NCBI GenBank assembly: GCA_903813345.2
Contig: CAIIXF020000211.1
Coordinates: 1-25,000 of the forward strand
From: Owenia fusiformis
Taxonomy: Eukaryota; Annelida; Polychaeta; Sabellida; Oweniidae
Direction of reading: 5' to 3'
Length of the DNA: 25,000 nucleotides
The position numbers and the translations under genes are program-made. The notes below the pieces were generated by a model. The model saw only the letters and a program-made list of their open reading frames with translations, was not told the DNA's origin and did not search any database. Positions 1 through 7,746 of this stretch are shown in pieces; the stretch's first letter is position 1; each line of letters opens with the position of its first letter.

Positions 1-62
1 CTGATCCTAACTGGTACTTACTGATATGTATACTGGTCTTAACTGATGTTTACTTGCACTTA
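1..62. repeat. Degenerate short tandem repeat
   Basis: Words such as CTTACTGATATG, ACTGGT and CTTAACTGATG recur about every 20 bp. The tract is cut by the left edge of the window and borders the donor of the exon at 64-114. Confidence 0.4.
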
Positions 63-63
63 C

Positions 64-114
64 TGAAATGCATATGGCTCCCATCCTCCTTCAATGCCAA
101 TCAGAAATATCTTG
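64..114 (-). CDS. Cys-rich secreted protein gene, exon 3 (partial gene, continues past left edge)
   Basis: This is a 51-bp internal exon on the minus strand. It is preceded by a pyrimidine-rich acceptor ending TTTCAG (120-115) and followed by a strong donor, GTAAGT (63-58). Entered in phase 2 from exon 2 it reads GKIFLIGIEGGWEPYAF and leaves in phase 2, so the frame is preserved. No domain is recognised; the stretch is Gly- and aromatic-rich. The gene continues beyond position 1, so its stop and 3' end are not visible. The exon is inferred from splice sites and phase agreement only. A second acceptor-like site (TCTCTTACAG, about 211-202) lies further upstream in the same intron and could mark an alternative exon start. 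Confidence 0.6.
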
Positions 115-246
115 CTGAAATAAAGCAGGTTTTTCAAAAGTAGTATACATATTTTAACAGAAATAACTATAAGACTATATACTAGATCAATCTTTTGCAC
201 ACTCCTGTAAGAGAAAATGATACATATAGTATTGATGAATTGACAA

Positions 247-420
247 ACCATGAAAGTACAGAATCAGTATGAAATAGAAACCAACCATTGAAGTACAGAA
301 TCAATATTAAATAGGTACCAACCATTGAATTACTAAGTATGAAATAGGTACCAACCATGAATCAATATGAAATAAGTACCAACCATGAAAGTACAGAATC
401 AATATGAAATAGGTACTAAC
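247..420. repeat. Short tandem repeat next to a splice donor
   Basis: Four to five degenerate copies of a unit of roughly 36-40 bp run through this stretch; recurring words are ACCAACCATGAA, AGTACAGAATCA and TATGAAATAGGTAC. The right edge coincides with the 5' splice site of the minus-strand exon 421-567. Read on the minus strand, the copies present GTTGGTAC-like words similar to the real donor GTTAGTAC. Confidence 0.7.
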
Positions 421-567
421 CCTAAGATAGCTTCATTGCAGTTGCTGCCTCCGTTTGCTGGAGTACAGAATTTTTGTTTTTTGCTTTTTTCTATATCTAT
501 ACAACAGAATTCATCAGCTTTACATCCTGGGTTGCATGGTTTGGAAGCAGCTATGTAACGGGTCTCC
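421..567 (-). CDS. Cys-rich secreted protein gene, exon 2 (six-cysteine module)
   Basis: This 147-bp exon (49 codons, phase 2 to phase 2) runs from acceptor TGTTTAG (ending 568) to donor GTTAGT (starting 420). It encodes a small domain with six cysteines spaced C-x3-C-x5-CC-x11-C-x8-C. The C-C-CC-C-C order is shared by inhibitor-cystine-knot and other small disulfide-rich secreted folds. The spacing does not identify a family, and nothing here shows a particular activity. If the donor is not used, the frame reads into a tandem repeat and stops at 399. The donor lies at the edge of that repeat (247-420), whose copies carry the similar GTTGGT. Confidence 0.7.
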
Positions 568-886
568 CTAAACAGATCAATCAATAGACTTGGCTGTATA
601 CCTTTTTATAGAAAAATAAATCCTGAAAAATCCTTCATAAGTAACCAGGACAGTACATGAGTATACACTGAACAGTATGTTTGAACCTTTAATAACTACA
701 GAAAGAAAATGAACACATTTTGGGGTTATTTTTGATGAGAATCAGCTATTAGTCCTTTGATGATATGAGTTTATTATTCAGAGACAATGTAGTCACTAGC
801 AGGTTTAGTATATTCCTGTATAAGGAATACTCTAGAGTGAGCTATACAGAGCATTTCATTTAGTATATGAGAATGTTTAAACTTAC

Positions 887-978
887 ATTTTGATGCCCTT
901 TTCTGACAGGTCCAAAGCTTGTGCCAGTCGCACCATAAAAAGTAGTTTCAAAAGATGCAATGCAATTGAGTTTGCCAT
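887..978 (-). CDS. Cys-rich secreted protein gene, exon 1 (start codon and signal peptide)
   Basis: This exon begins with an ATG at 978-976 and ends at a strong donor, GTAAGT (886-881). It encodes 30 residues plus two bases (phase 2). The N-terminus is a typical signal peptide: a hydrophobic Leu/Ile/Phe core over residues 5-18 and a cleavage-like LAQA at residues 18-21, followed by LDLSEKGIK. Exon 2 supplies the missing base, giving Met then ETRYIAASK, so signal peptide and Cys-rich module join in frame. The product is inferred to be a small secreted protein, predicted here from exons 1-3 (about 95 residues visible). An acceptor-like CTTCAAG lies just before the ATG (about 990-984), so a 5' UTR intron is possible. 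Confidence 0.75.
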
Positions 979-1147
979 GGTGCCTTGAAGGAATAAATGT
1001 TTTAAACAATGAAAATAAGCAGACAAGTATTTAGTTTTCACTGTTTTAAACCTAATAATCTTTTTTCAAACGCATTCATTGCTTACACATAAAATATCTC
1101 CCATCAATACCTTATTAGAAATGAAAGCTTGAAATGAAATTGTTCAC

Positions 1148-1205
1148 CTGCACAGTCCAGATTTTCCTTTCGTTTAAATTTTATTTCTGCTAATTGTTCT
1201 TTATA
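1148..1205 (-). promoter_or_regulatory. Possible TATA box and 5' UTR exon for the minus-strand Cys-rich gene
   Basis: On the minus strand, TATAAAG sits at 1205-1199. About 50 bp downstream is a donor-like CAG|GTGAAC (exon end 1148), and an acceptor-like site lies just upstream of the start codon near 984. Together they could form a TATA promoter with a short non-coding first exon. This is inference from motif order in AT-rich DNA, so confidence is low. Confidence 0.25.
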
Positions 1206-1366
1206 AATAAAAAGGTAGTGTTAGTTGACATCATTAATCATACAGATTTATTAGTGTGAATGATTGGATAAATATTATATTAATTTTTCAGTTTTTTAGT
1301 CTACTGCTTTTGCCTGAATTCAGATTGAAAATCTGGCCTCTATTGCTCTTGCCTGTATTCTTATTA

Positions 1367-1738
1367 CAGGGTGTCCAAAAAAACAGGACCGTAAGAAAGT
1401 TGAATAACTCAGTCAATTTTGCATATTTTGCCTTGAAATTTTTGAATTGTTTAGTTCATTCAATGTGAATTTTGTTGTGAAAGTTTGATGATTACCTGCC
1501 AATTGTGTCAATAAACTATAGTTCCTTATAACACATGCCCCAAATGTGCACCTCCCCTCTCTATGCACAATTCAATACGGTGAACAAAGTTGTTGATGAT
1601 TCCCCTACACACATTTCTTTTTGAATGGACAAGTTTATTCCAAGAACAATTGCTAATGGGGCTTACATTCTCCTGATGAAATGTTACAGCATCCATTGCA
1701 TTCTGAACAATGCGCTGACTGGTATAATGAGCGAACAT
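1367..1738 (-). mobile_element. Truncated Tc1/mariner-like transposon, 3' end with transposase C-terminus
   Basis: A TA dinucleotide (1365-1366) is followed by the terminal sequence CAGGGTGTCCAAAAAAACAG. This is close to the terminus of the element at 4259. On the minus strand (about 1735 to 1526) an open frame encodes a transposase-like C-terminus, with RIELCIERGGAHLGHVL just before the stop; this kind of ending is familiar from mariner-superfamily transposases. The N-terminal half and the other terminus are missing. The fragment stops where the VWA exon array begins (about 1738), so one event probably truncated it at that junction. It is an inactive remnant. Confidence 0.65.
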
Positions 1739-1739
1739 T

Positions 1740-2799
1740 GCAGAAGTATGTAAGGATTGTTCTCCCATTGAGTGAAGGGACAGACAAGGGCAAGGTCATG
1801 TCTGCAGTGTCTCTACTGTGAGGGGAGGATCTAATAACTATGTATCTTTCATTACAGGGTTGGCGTGATAACATACAGTAACTATGCTAGGATTGTACTC
1901 CCATTGAGTGAAGGGACAGACAAGGGCAAGGTCATGTCTGCAGTGTCTCTACTGTGAGGGGAGGATCTAATAACTATGTATCTTTCATTACAGGGTTGGC
2001 ATGATAACATACAGTAACTATGCTAGGATTGTACTCCCATTGAGTGAAGGGACAGACAAGGGCAAGGTCATGTCTGCAGTGTCTGTACTGTGAGGGGAGG
2101 ATCTAATAACTATGTATCTTTCATTACAGGGTTGGCGTGATAACATACAGTAACTATGCAAGGATTGTACTCCCATTGAGTGAAGGGACAGACAAGGGCA
2201 AGGTCGTCTGCAGTGTCTCTACTGTGAGGGGAGGATCTAATAACTATGTATCTTTCATTACAGGGTTGGCATGATTACATACAGTAACTATGCTAGGATT
2301 GTACTCCCATTGAGTGAAGGGACAGACAAGAGCAAGGTCGTCTGCAGTGTCTCTACTGTGAGGGGAGGATCTAATAACTATCTTTCATTCCAGGGTTGGC
2401 GTGATAACATACAGTAACTATGCTAGGATTGTACTCCCATTGAGTGAAGGGACAGACAAGGGCAAGGTCATGTCTGCAGTGTCTCTACTGTGAGGGGAGG
2501 ATCTAATAACTATGTATCTTTCATTCCAGGGTTGGCGTGATAACATACAGTAACTATGCTAGGATTGTTCTCCCATTGAGTGAAGGGACAGACAAGGGCA
2601 AGGTCATGTCTGCAGTGTCTGTACTGTGAGGGGAGGATCTAATAACTATGTATCTTTCATTACAGGGTTGGTGTGATAACATACAGTAACTATGCTAGGA
2701 TTGTACTCCCATTGAGTGAAGGGACAGACAAGGGCAAGGTCGTCTGCAGTGTCTCTACTGTTAGGGGAGGATCTAATAACTATGTATCTTTCATTCCAG
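1740..2799 (+). repeat. 136-bp tandem array of partial VWA exons with splice acceptors
   Basis: Seven nearly identical units with acceptor CAG ends at 1857, 1993, 2129, 2263, 2393, 2529 and 2665, plus a 5'-truncated copy from about 1740, precede the real exon, whose acceptor ends at 2799. Spacings are 136, 136, 134, 130, 136, 136 and 134 bp. Each unit carries the first ~96 nt of the VWA1 exon (reading VGVITYSNYARIVLPLSEG and on), a donor-like ACT|GTGAGG, and a 40-nt spacer with a CTAAT branch-like word and TTTCATTACAG or TTTCATTCCAG. The 96-nt mini-exon is symmetric (phase 2 to phase 2). Read through without splicing, each copy meets an in-frame TGA. The copies at 2130, 2264 and 2666 have lost 2 nt in the exon part. 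Confidence 0.9.
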
Positions 2800-2999
2800 G
2801 GTTGGCGTGATAACATACAGTAACTATGCTAGGATTGTACTCCCATTGAGTGAAGGGACAGACAAGGGCAAGGTCATGTCTGCAGTGTCTAGTCTCTACT
2901 ATGTGGGTGGAGATCCCTTCGCTGCCGATGGATTGAAATTGCTCACTGAGGATGCATTCGATAAGAAACTCGGAGATAGAGCTGATGCTCAGAATATAG
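2800..2999 (+). CDS. VWA/EGF matrix protein, exon a: middle of VWA1
   Basis: The exon starts after TTTCATTCCAG in phase 2 and ends at donor GTAAAG in phase 1 (200 bp). It encodes the VWA core strand VGVITYSNYARIVLPL, then a helix region and GLKLLTEDAFDK, ending DAQNIG. The VWA fold is a Rossmann-like adhesion domain. The segment that normally holds the second MIDAS ligand (Thr in the GG-T-x-T-G-A-A-L region) reads GGDPFAADGLKLL, so that Thr is missing. The preceding exon with the DxSxS motif is not in the window. Because this exon is the template of the upstream tandem array, splicing to this last acceptor is inferred from the open frame and the clean downstream donor. Confidence 0.85.
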
Positions 3000-3208
3000 G
3001 TAAAGACTGTTATGGTGATTGGTCAGATTAAGTTTACATACTAGACCATTACAAATGCCGTCGAGGAAATCATTTAAAAATAAGTCTATATTCATTCCGT
3101 AATGGCAATTGATAGCAATGGGACTCAGGTGTCTGAATGTATCTACTATCTTAATAATGTATAAGGGTTATCAATAAGTAAGCAAATGACTATGTCCTAT
3201 ATTTGAAG

Positions 3209-3439
3209 GTGTATTCATCACTGGTGGGATACTCAATGAAGAGGTGACGATAGCTCAGGCTAGAGAAGCTAAGTCAGAAGGCATTCACATCATTGGGATT
3301 GGTATCAACCTTGGCAGAGCAGATAAGAGTGAGCTGAATGAGATTGCCAGTGACATTGAGGGTCAGAACATCTTCCATAATACTGGAGATGACACCAGAC
3401 AAGAGGTCATTGAGAGGGTCACAAGCCAGATTTGTGGAG
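3209..3439 (+). CDS. VWA/EGF matrix protein, exon b: C-terminal half of VWA1
   Basis: The acceptor is ATTTGAAG and the donor GTATGT; both ends are phase 1 and 231 bp lie between them. The peptide begins VFITGGILNEEVTIAQAREA, continues with GIHIIGIGINLGRADKSEL and ends RVTSQICGG. The helix-strand pattern and closing Cys are typical of the VWA C-terminal half. The MIDAS loop, normally TDG, reads TGG here, so the third metal ligand Asp is absent. With the missing Thr in the previous exon, VWA1 probably does not bind metal in the usual way, although its fold residues are kept and the exon has no frameshift or stop. Confidence 0.88.
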
Positions 3440-3792
3440 GTATGTAAAAGACAAGAGGTGTATCAGAGATTTGGTCAGATATGAGGTTTCATTCCTCTTG
3501 AGTGATTTGGTTGGACCTGGGGAACACTTGCAGTTTTGAAAGATTTAATGAAAGAAAAGTGCCTGTTCTGTGACGTCTCTAAACCCAAGCTATTAATGCT
3601 ATACTATAAGTACATCACTATTTCAAGCTGAACACTATAGGCCAATGAGAATTCAATATATCGCCATTATTACAAAGGTAAATTTCAAAATTAGGGGTTT
3701 CTCGGATCTCCAAACTAATGTGATTATAGCATTTTCTTATCCCACCTTAAATTCAATTAAATTAATATCAAACTCTTATTGTTTTTCTACAG

Positions 3793-3906
3793 TGATGACA
3801 GAGTGTGCCAAGAAACCCTGTGAGAATGGAGGAACCTGTATAATTGCACTGAACAAGTACCACTGTCAATGTGCTCCTGGTTTCTCAGGGAAGAAATGCG
3901 AGAGAA
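3793..3906 (+). CDS. VWA/EGF matrix protein, exon c: EGF-like domain 1
   Basis: This 114-bp exon lies in phase 1 at both ends, the usual arrangement for EGF modules. It follows TTTTTCTACAG and ends at donor GTAAGA. It holds six cysteines in EGF order: TECAKKPCENGGTC, then YHCQCAPGFSGKKC. The NGG and PGFSG signatures are clear. The calcium-binding consensus (D-x-D/N-E/Q before the first Cys) is absent. It connects VWA1 to VWA2 and has the same length as EGF2 at 23889-24002. Confidence 0.92.
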
Positions 3907-4258
3907 GTAAGATTTTAGATATTTATTGAATCAATCATAAGGCACAGATCCTAGAATGATGCAGGCAAATATTGAAATTATGGGGGGAAAAATGCAAATG
4001 TGGTAGAACTGGCCCCATGTCACCATATGAACCACAATTTCCAGTATGGGGAATTTAAACTTGTTTTGTTAAGCTTAGACATTATTTATTTAACTAATGA
4101 TTATTAAGATGTAGAAAAGCAGCGAAACATATCAGGTGAGATATTCTTTGAGAAAAGTGTAAATTAGCCTAAAAGTTATGAATATGCGCGCGCTGATGAA
4201 TGAATTATGCGGCATTTCTATAAATTCAAAATTATGCAAAATTAAAATTTGCCATGTA
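3907..4258. other. Intron sequence with one arm of a possible outer inverted repeat
   Basis: This is the start of the 3.65-kb intron between EGF1 and VWA2. A 15-bp word CACAGATCCTAGAAT (3942-3956) recurs inverted at 5371-5385, enclosing the palindromic mariner. No gene is seen. Confidence 0.5.
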
Positions 4259-5354
4259 CAGGGTGGTCCAAAAAAAATGGGACACTCGTATTTCAAAAAT
4301 AAATATTGATTTTCTTGATGAAAACATGTCATATTATACACCAGTGGATAGGGAATTTACTTATCTTTAATTTGGTATATCATAAATTCAAATTTATTAT
4401 AATGTCTGTCAACCAGCGTCCGTTTTACAAATGACATCATTTTAGTTTCAAAATTGGTTTTCGTAAACTTGCAAAAACAAGTTTTTTGTCAACTTTATTT
4501 ACACAAACATATGTTCAATATGTCCATCATTTTGATCATTTGTACCCCTCAATTTTGGCCTAAACTGGTCAAAAACATCATCGATACTCTGTTGAGACAA
4601 TGAATTCCACTTCTCAACAAGTCTTTCCTTAATAAGGGACTAAGTAGATGTAAGGGGTTCATGGGAAACCAATTATGTAGGTTCTCCCAATACGTGGTAG
4701 TCGCAGACGTTGACATCGCATTATCCAATTATGTTGTTTTTAGACCATCCTGATGAGCTCATTCTTGAATCATTACATTTTCCAACAAGATGGGGCTCCA
4801 AGCAATAGATCTCACAAGAGTGTCAAATGTTTAAAGGAAAATGTGCCTAGATTCATCCCCCTAATCGCTGCCTCCCCCAAACCAGATCACACGATCACCC
4901 AGCGTCTGCGACTACCACGTATGGGGAGAACTAACAGAACTTGTGTACCATGAATCCTTTACATCTATTCAGTCTCTTGAGGACATAATTGAATTAATGA
5001 GAAGTGAAATTCATTGTCTTAACAGCATGTCAATGATGCTATTGGCCAGTTTAGGCCAAAATTGAGGGGTACAATTGATCAAAATGGCAGACATATTGAA
5101 CGTCTGTTTATGTAAATAAAGTTGACAATAAAACTTGTTTTTGCAAGTTTTGAAAAACCCGTTTTGAAATGAAAATGGCGTCATTTATATTATGGACGCT
5201 GGTTGACAGACATTATAATAAATTTGAACTTATGATATACCAAATTAAAGATCAGTAAATTCCCTATCCATGTGTATATAATATGATATGTTTTCATCAA
5301 GAAAATCAATATTTATTTTTGAAATACGAGTGTCCCATTTTTTGGACCACCCTG
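4259..5354. mobile_element. Palindromic Tc1/mariner derivative (two inverted 3' ends around a transposase fragment)
   Basis: The element is bounded by TA (4257-4258 and 5355-5356) and starts and ends with inverted CAGGGTGGTCC. The left arm (4259 to about 4711) and right arm (about 4903 to 5354) are reverse complements of each other with moderate divergence along their whole ~450 bp. Both arms encode the same transposase C-terminus, on opposite strands, ending in SLGQN before the stop. The ~190-bp loop carries a transposase catalytic-domain fragment on the + strand, including FQQDGAPSNRSHKSVKC, the second DDE-Asp block, with the usual His replaced by Asn. Downstream, DYHVWGELTELVYHES is visible in another frame, so a frameshift is present. 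The 5' end of a normal element is absent. Confidence 0.85.
4753..5067 (+). pseudogene. Broken mariner transposase C-terminal region
   Basis: The first part of this decayed coding region (4753 to about 4900) reads through the QQDGAP block typical of Tc1/mariner DDE transposases. After damage around the expected PKSPDLNPLDY block, where PPKP remains recognisable, a shifted frame gives DYHVWGELTELVYHES and continues to a TGA at about 5065. The N-terminal DNA-binding region and first catalytic Asp are absent. It cannot encode an active enzyme. It forms the loop and right arm of the palindromic element. Confidence 0.75.
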
Positions 5355-5626
5355 TACATGTAGAAATGTAATTCTAGGATCTGTGATTAGGAAATTTTTA
5401 GAAAGTCTTCGCTTCCTGTTTGCTTTGTTGTTTCACTCAGTCAGGGGTGGAAACACTTATTCCAACATTCTGTGTTGTGTGGAGGATCATTTAGTTCTTC
5501 ATTTCAAGTGAATGTACTTTCAGTATTTTTAGTTTAGCTATTACTACAGTAGGTCATCATGTTATTATTACATGTATATACTTATATTACCATGGTATGG
5601 TGTCCATTTGTTATCATTTCAAAACT

Positions 5627-6015
5627 TTAAGGGTAGGCATCAAAAGTTCAATGTCGGATTGAAAACTCTATAAATCTAGTTAAAGGGGGAGGGGGCTCAA
5701 AGTCATTTTTTCAGTTTGCTATCAGTTCAGTTTTTGGAACTTTGACTTGGAATGTTTAAAAATAAATATTTACCTGATGCTTTCTTCATCAAGATCATTC
5801 CAATGGATTCTATTCTATCAATAGTTGTTAAAAGCTGCAAATTACGATAGGAATTAAGAAAAACTAGATCGCTTTGAGAAATAATTTTTCAAATTCTCAA
5901 ACCGGAAGTCAGCGATTAATTTTCATGGAATTTAGTTTTTGGGGAGGGGGGTCAAACTTAAAACCAGATTTATTTAGTTTCCAATCCAACTTCGAACTTT
6001 TGATGCCTCCCCTAA
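5627..6015. mobile_element. MITE with ~38-bp terminal inverted repeats
   Basis: The left end (AGGCATCAAAAGTTCAATG, from about 5635) is mirrored at the right end (about 5976-6015, CGAACTTTTGATGCCTCCCC), with further matches inside (GATTGAAAACT against AGTTTCCAATC, and G-rich GGGGGAGGGGG against GGGGAGGGGGG context). It has no coding capacity. The ends abut TTAA/CTAA, but the target duplication cannot be fixed. It is a non-autonomous DNA element of unknown superfamily. Confidence 0.65.
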
Positions 6016-7180
6016 CTCATTGCATTTTGTAAACATTTTTTGTTCACTCGATTGATGACTTTTATTTTATTTTGAGTTACATTGAATAATTAGTATGTAG
6101 ATTACAGACCTGAATATATAATTTTGTTGTTCATAATTATTTTGTTTAATTTGTATACTTTGATATTATTTTCTAATCTTAGGAAGTAAGTATTACCAGA
6201 GTGATTTCTTTTCGTTTTATTTTATTTCAATTTCTTTTTGAATTTAATTCATAATTTATTTGTTTCATCATCAATTGTAATACTCATATAAACAGCTACA
6301 TCCTTTTGTAACATTTCAATTTCAAAAATTTGATTAATATATTATTGTTAACTCATTAATAATTTGATTTGTATATTATTTTTACATCATTAATTGTAAT
6401 ATGCAGAATTAGCTAAATATCCTGTAATAAATCACTTGTGTAATGCGCAGTTTATTTAGGGCTATACCATTTTACATTAAAATGTGAGGGAGAGGGGGGG
6501 AGGGTGTTGAACATTTAAAAGGATATTGGGGGACATTAAAACAGTGAGTGTAAGTAAGTATGTATTGTTTGAGTTAGGGGTGTTAGAAATAAAAATGTGA
6601 AATAATGTAAGGGGAGAAGACACTGTTACACCCATATTGCCATGTTAAATATGTAATCCAAAAACTCTAGGGGATGAGTATATAGGTGAAGTTTGCATGA
6701 GTAATAAGAGGGGGAACTGAAAATGCTGAGGGTGTGAGGGGTTACTTTCAGGACTGCGCCTTTTCCACATTTTAAATTGACTAGTCCTAATCTCTGCAAC
6801 GTTATTGAACTATTTTATTGTTTGAATACTTATAGTACTTGAAATAATCTTGCTAGGATATTGCTAACACATGATTTACATAAAGTGGCACAACCTAACA
6901 GCTTTTCTATTGCTGGAATCAAGATTTAAACATCTTTAAGATCTTGTTTAAGGTTGAGCCACTTTAAATAATGGTCTAATTTTGGAAGCAGGGTCTGGGT
7001 AACATACCATTCTTGATTGCATACTTACATTATGGATGAGGTCGTTGTACTTAGTAAAGCAAAATATCTAATTTTCTTAGTGTGGTGGCTTTTTAATCAA
7101 TTATCTGTTGCTTGAAATACATTTTTCTTTTTGACGTTTTAATTGAGAGAGAATTAGTTAATATGTAATTAAATCGAGAA
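6016..7180. other. Non-coding intron, AT-rich, with a small foldback
   Basis: No ORF or exon-like segment is supported. A G-rich, A-rich stretch runs through 6480-6750. A short imperfect inverted repeat encloses 6878-6966 (AAGTGGCACAACCTAA against TTAAGGTTGAGCCACTT) and may be a tiny MITE. Confidence 0.5.
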
Positions 7181-7186
7181 ATTGTT

Positions 7187-7530
7187 TTCTATCCTGCCAA
7201 TGAAATGCATAAGTTGATATTATTTGATGTTTCCCTTAAATCTGTTATTTGTGAATTGGACAAAGCAAAAATGTCTTGTGTTGTGTTTTTAATAATATTA
7301 TTCATATTTTTGTAAATAGAGAGAGTGTGTTCTATCCTACCAGTGAAATGAATTTTGCATGAAAAAAAGTGTAAGAAATGTATATTAGTTTGTGTTTCTC
7401 TCTAGATCTATTCTTTGTGAATTGGACAAAGCAAGAATGCTTTGTACATGTATTGTGTGTTATTTGTATATTATTCATATTTTAGTGAAATGGACGTCTT
7501 GTTTTCATCTTACCACTGAAATTAACATGT
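7187..7530. repeat. Diverged tandem repeat, period about 143-172 bp
   Basis: TTCTATCCTGCCAATGAAATG (7187), TTCTATCCTACCAGTGAAATG (7330) and TTTTCATCTTACCACTGAAAT (7503) start successive copies. The interior word GTGAATTGGACAAAGCAA recurs (about 7251 and 7416), as does ATTATTCATATTTT. The third copy runs into the acceptor region of the VWA2 exon at 7553. Confidence 0.65.
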
Positions 7531-7552
7531 TATTAAAAATCCTATTATACAG

Positions 7553-7746
7553 AGTGTACCACTATGGCTGATGTTGTCTTCATACTGGATACCTCTGGTA
7601 GCATAGAAGAAGATGAGTTCTACAGGGTGAAGAAGTTTGTACAGAATGTTGTATGGAACCTCCAACTATCACCTGACCAGACCAGAGTTGGCGTGATCAC
7701 ATTCAGCTCTCAGGCGCATGTCAAGTTCCACTTGGACAGATATAAG
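7553..7746 (+). CDS. VWA/EGF matrix protein, exon d: start of VWA2 with MIDAS motif
   Basis: The exon follows CCTATTATACAG in phase 1 and ends at donor GTGAGT in phase 0 (194 bp). It begins CTTMADVVFILDTSGSIEED. ADVVFILDTSGS carries the complete DxSxS MIDAS motif on the first VWA strand. It continues through DEFYRVKKFVQNVV and TRVGVITFSSQAHVKFHL to DRYK. It covers the first three strands in one exon, whereas VWA1 and VWA3 have an intron just before the RVGVI strand. The next exon is 15.3 kb away at 23043 and joins in phase 0. Confidence 0.93.

Noticed and set aside
247-420. CRISPR array
   Set aside because: Copies are contiguous and degenerate with no unique spacers, and the genome is eukaryotic.
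421-567. Calling the Cys-rich product a known toxin or antimicrobial peptide
   Set aside because: Cys order alone is shared by many harmless secreted proteins; spacing fits no family I can name.
1256-1468. Plus-strand hydrophobic open frame
   Set aside because: T-rich DNA running into the mariner terminus; hydrophobicity follows from base composition.
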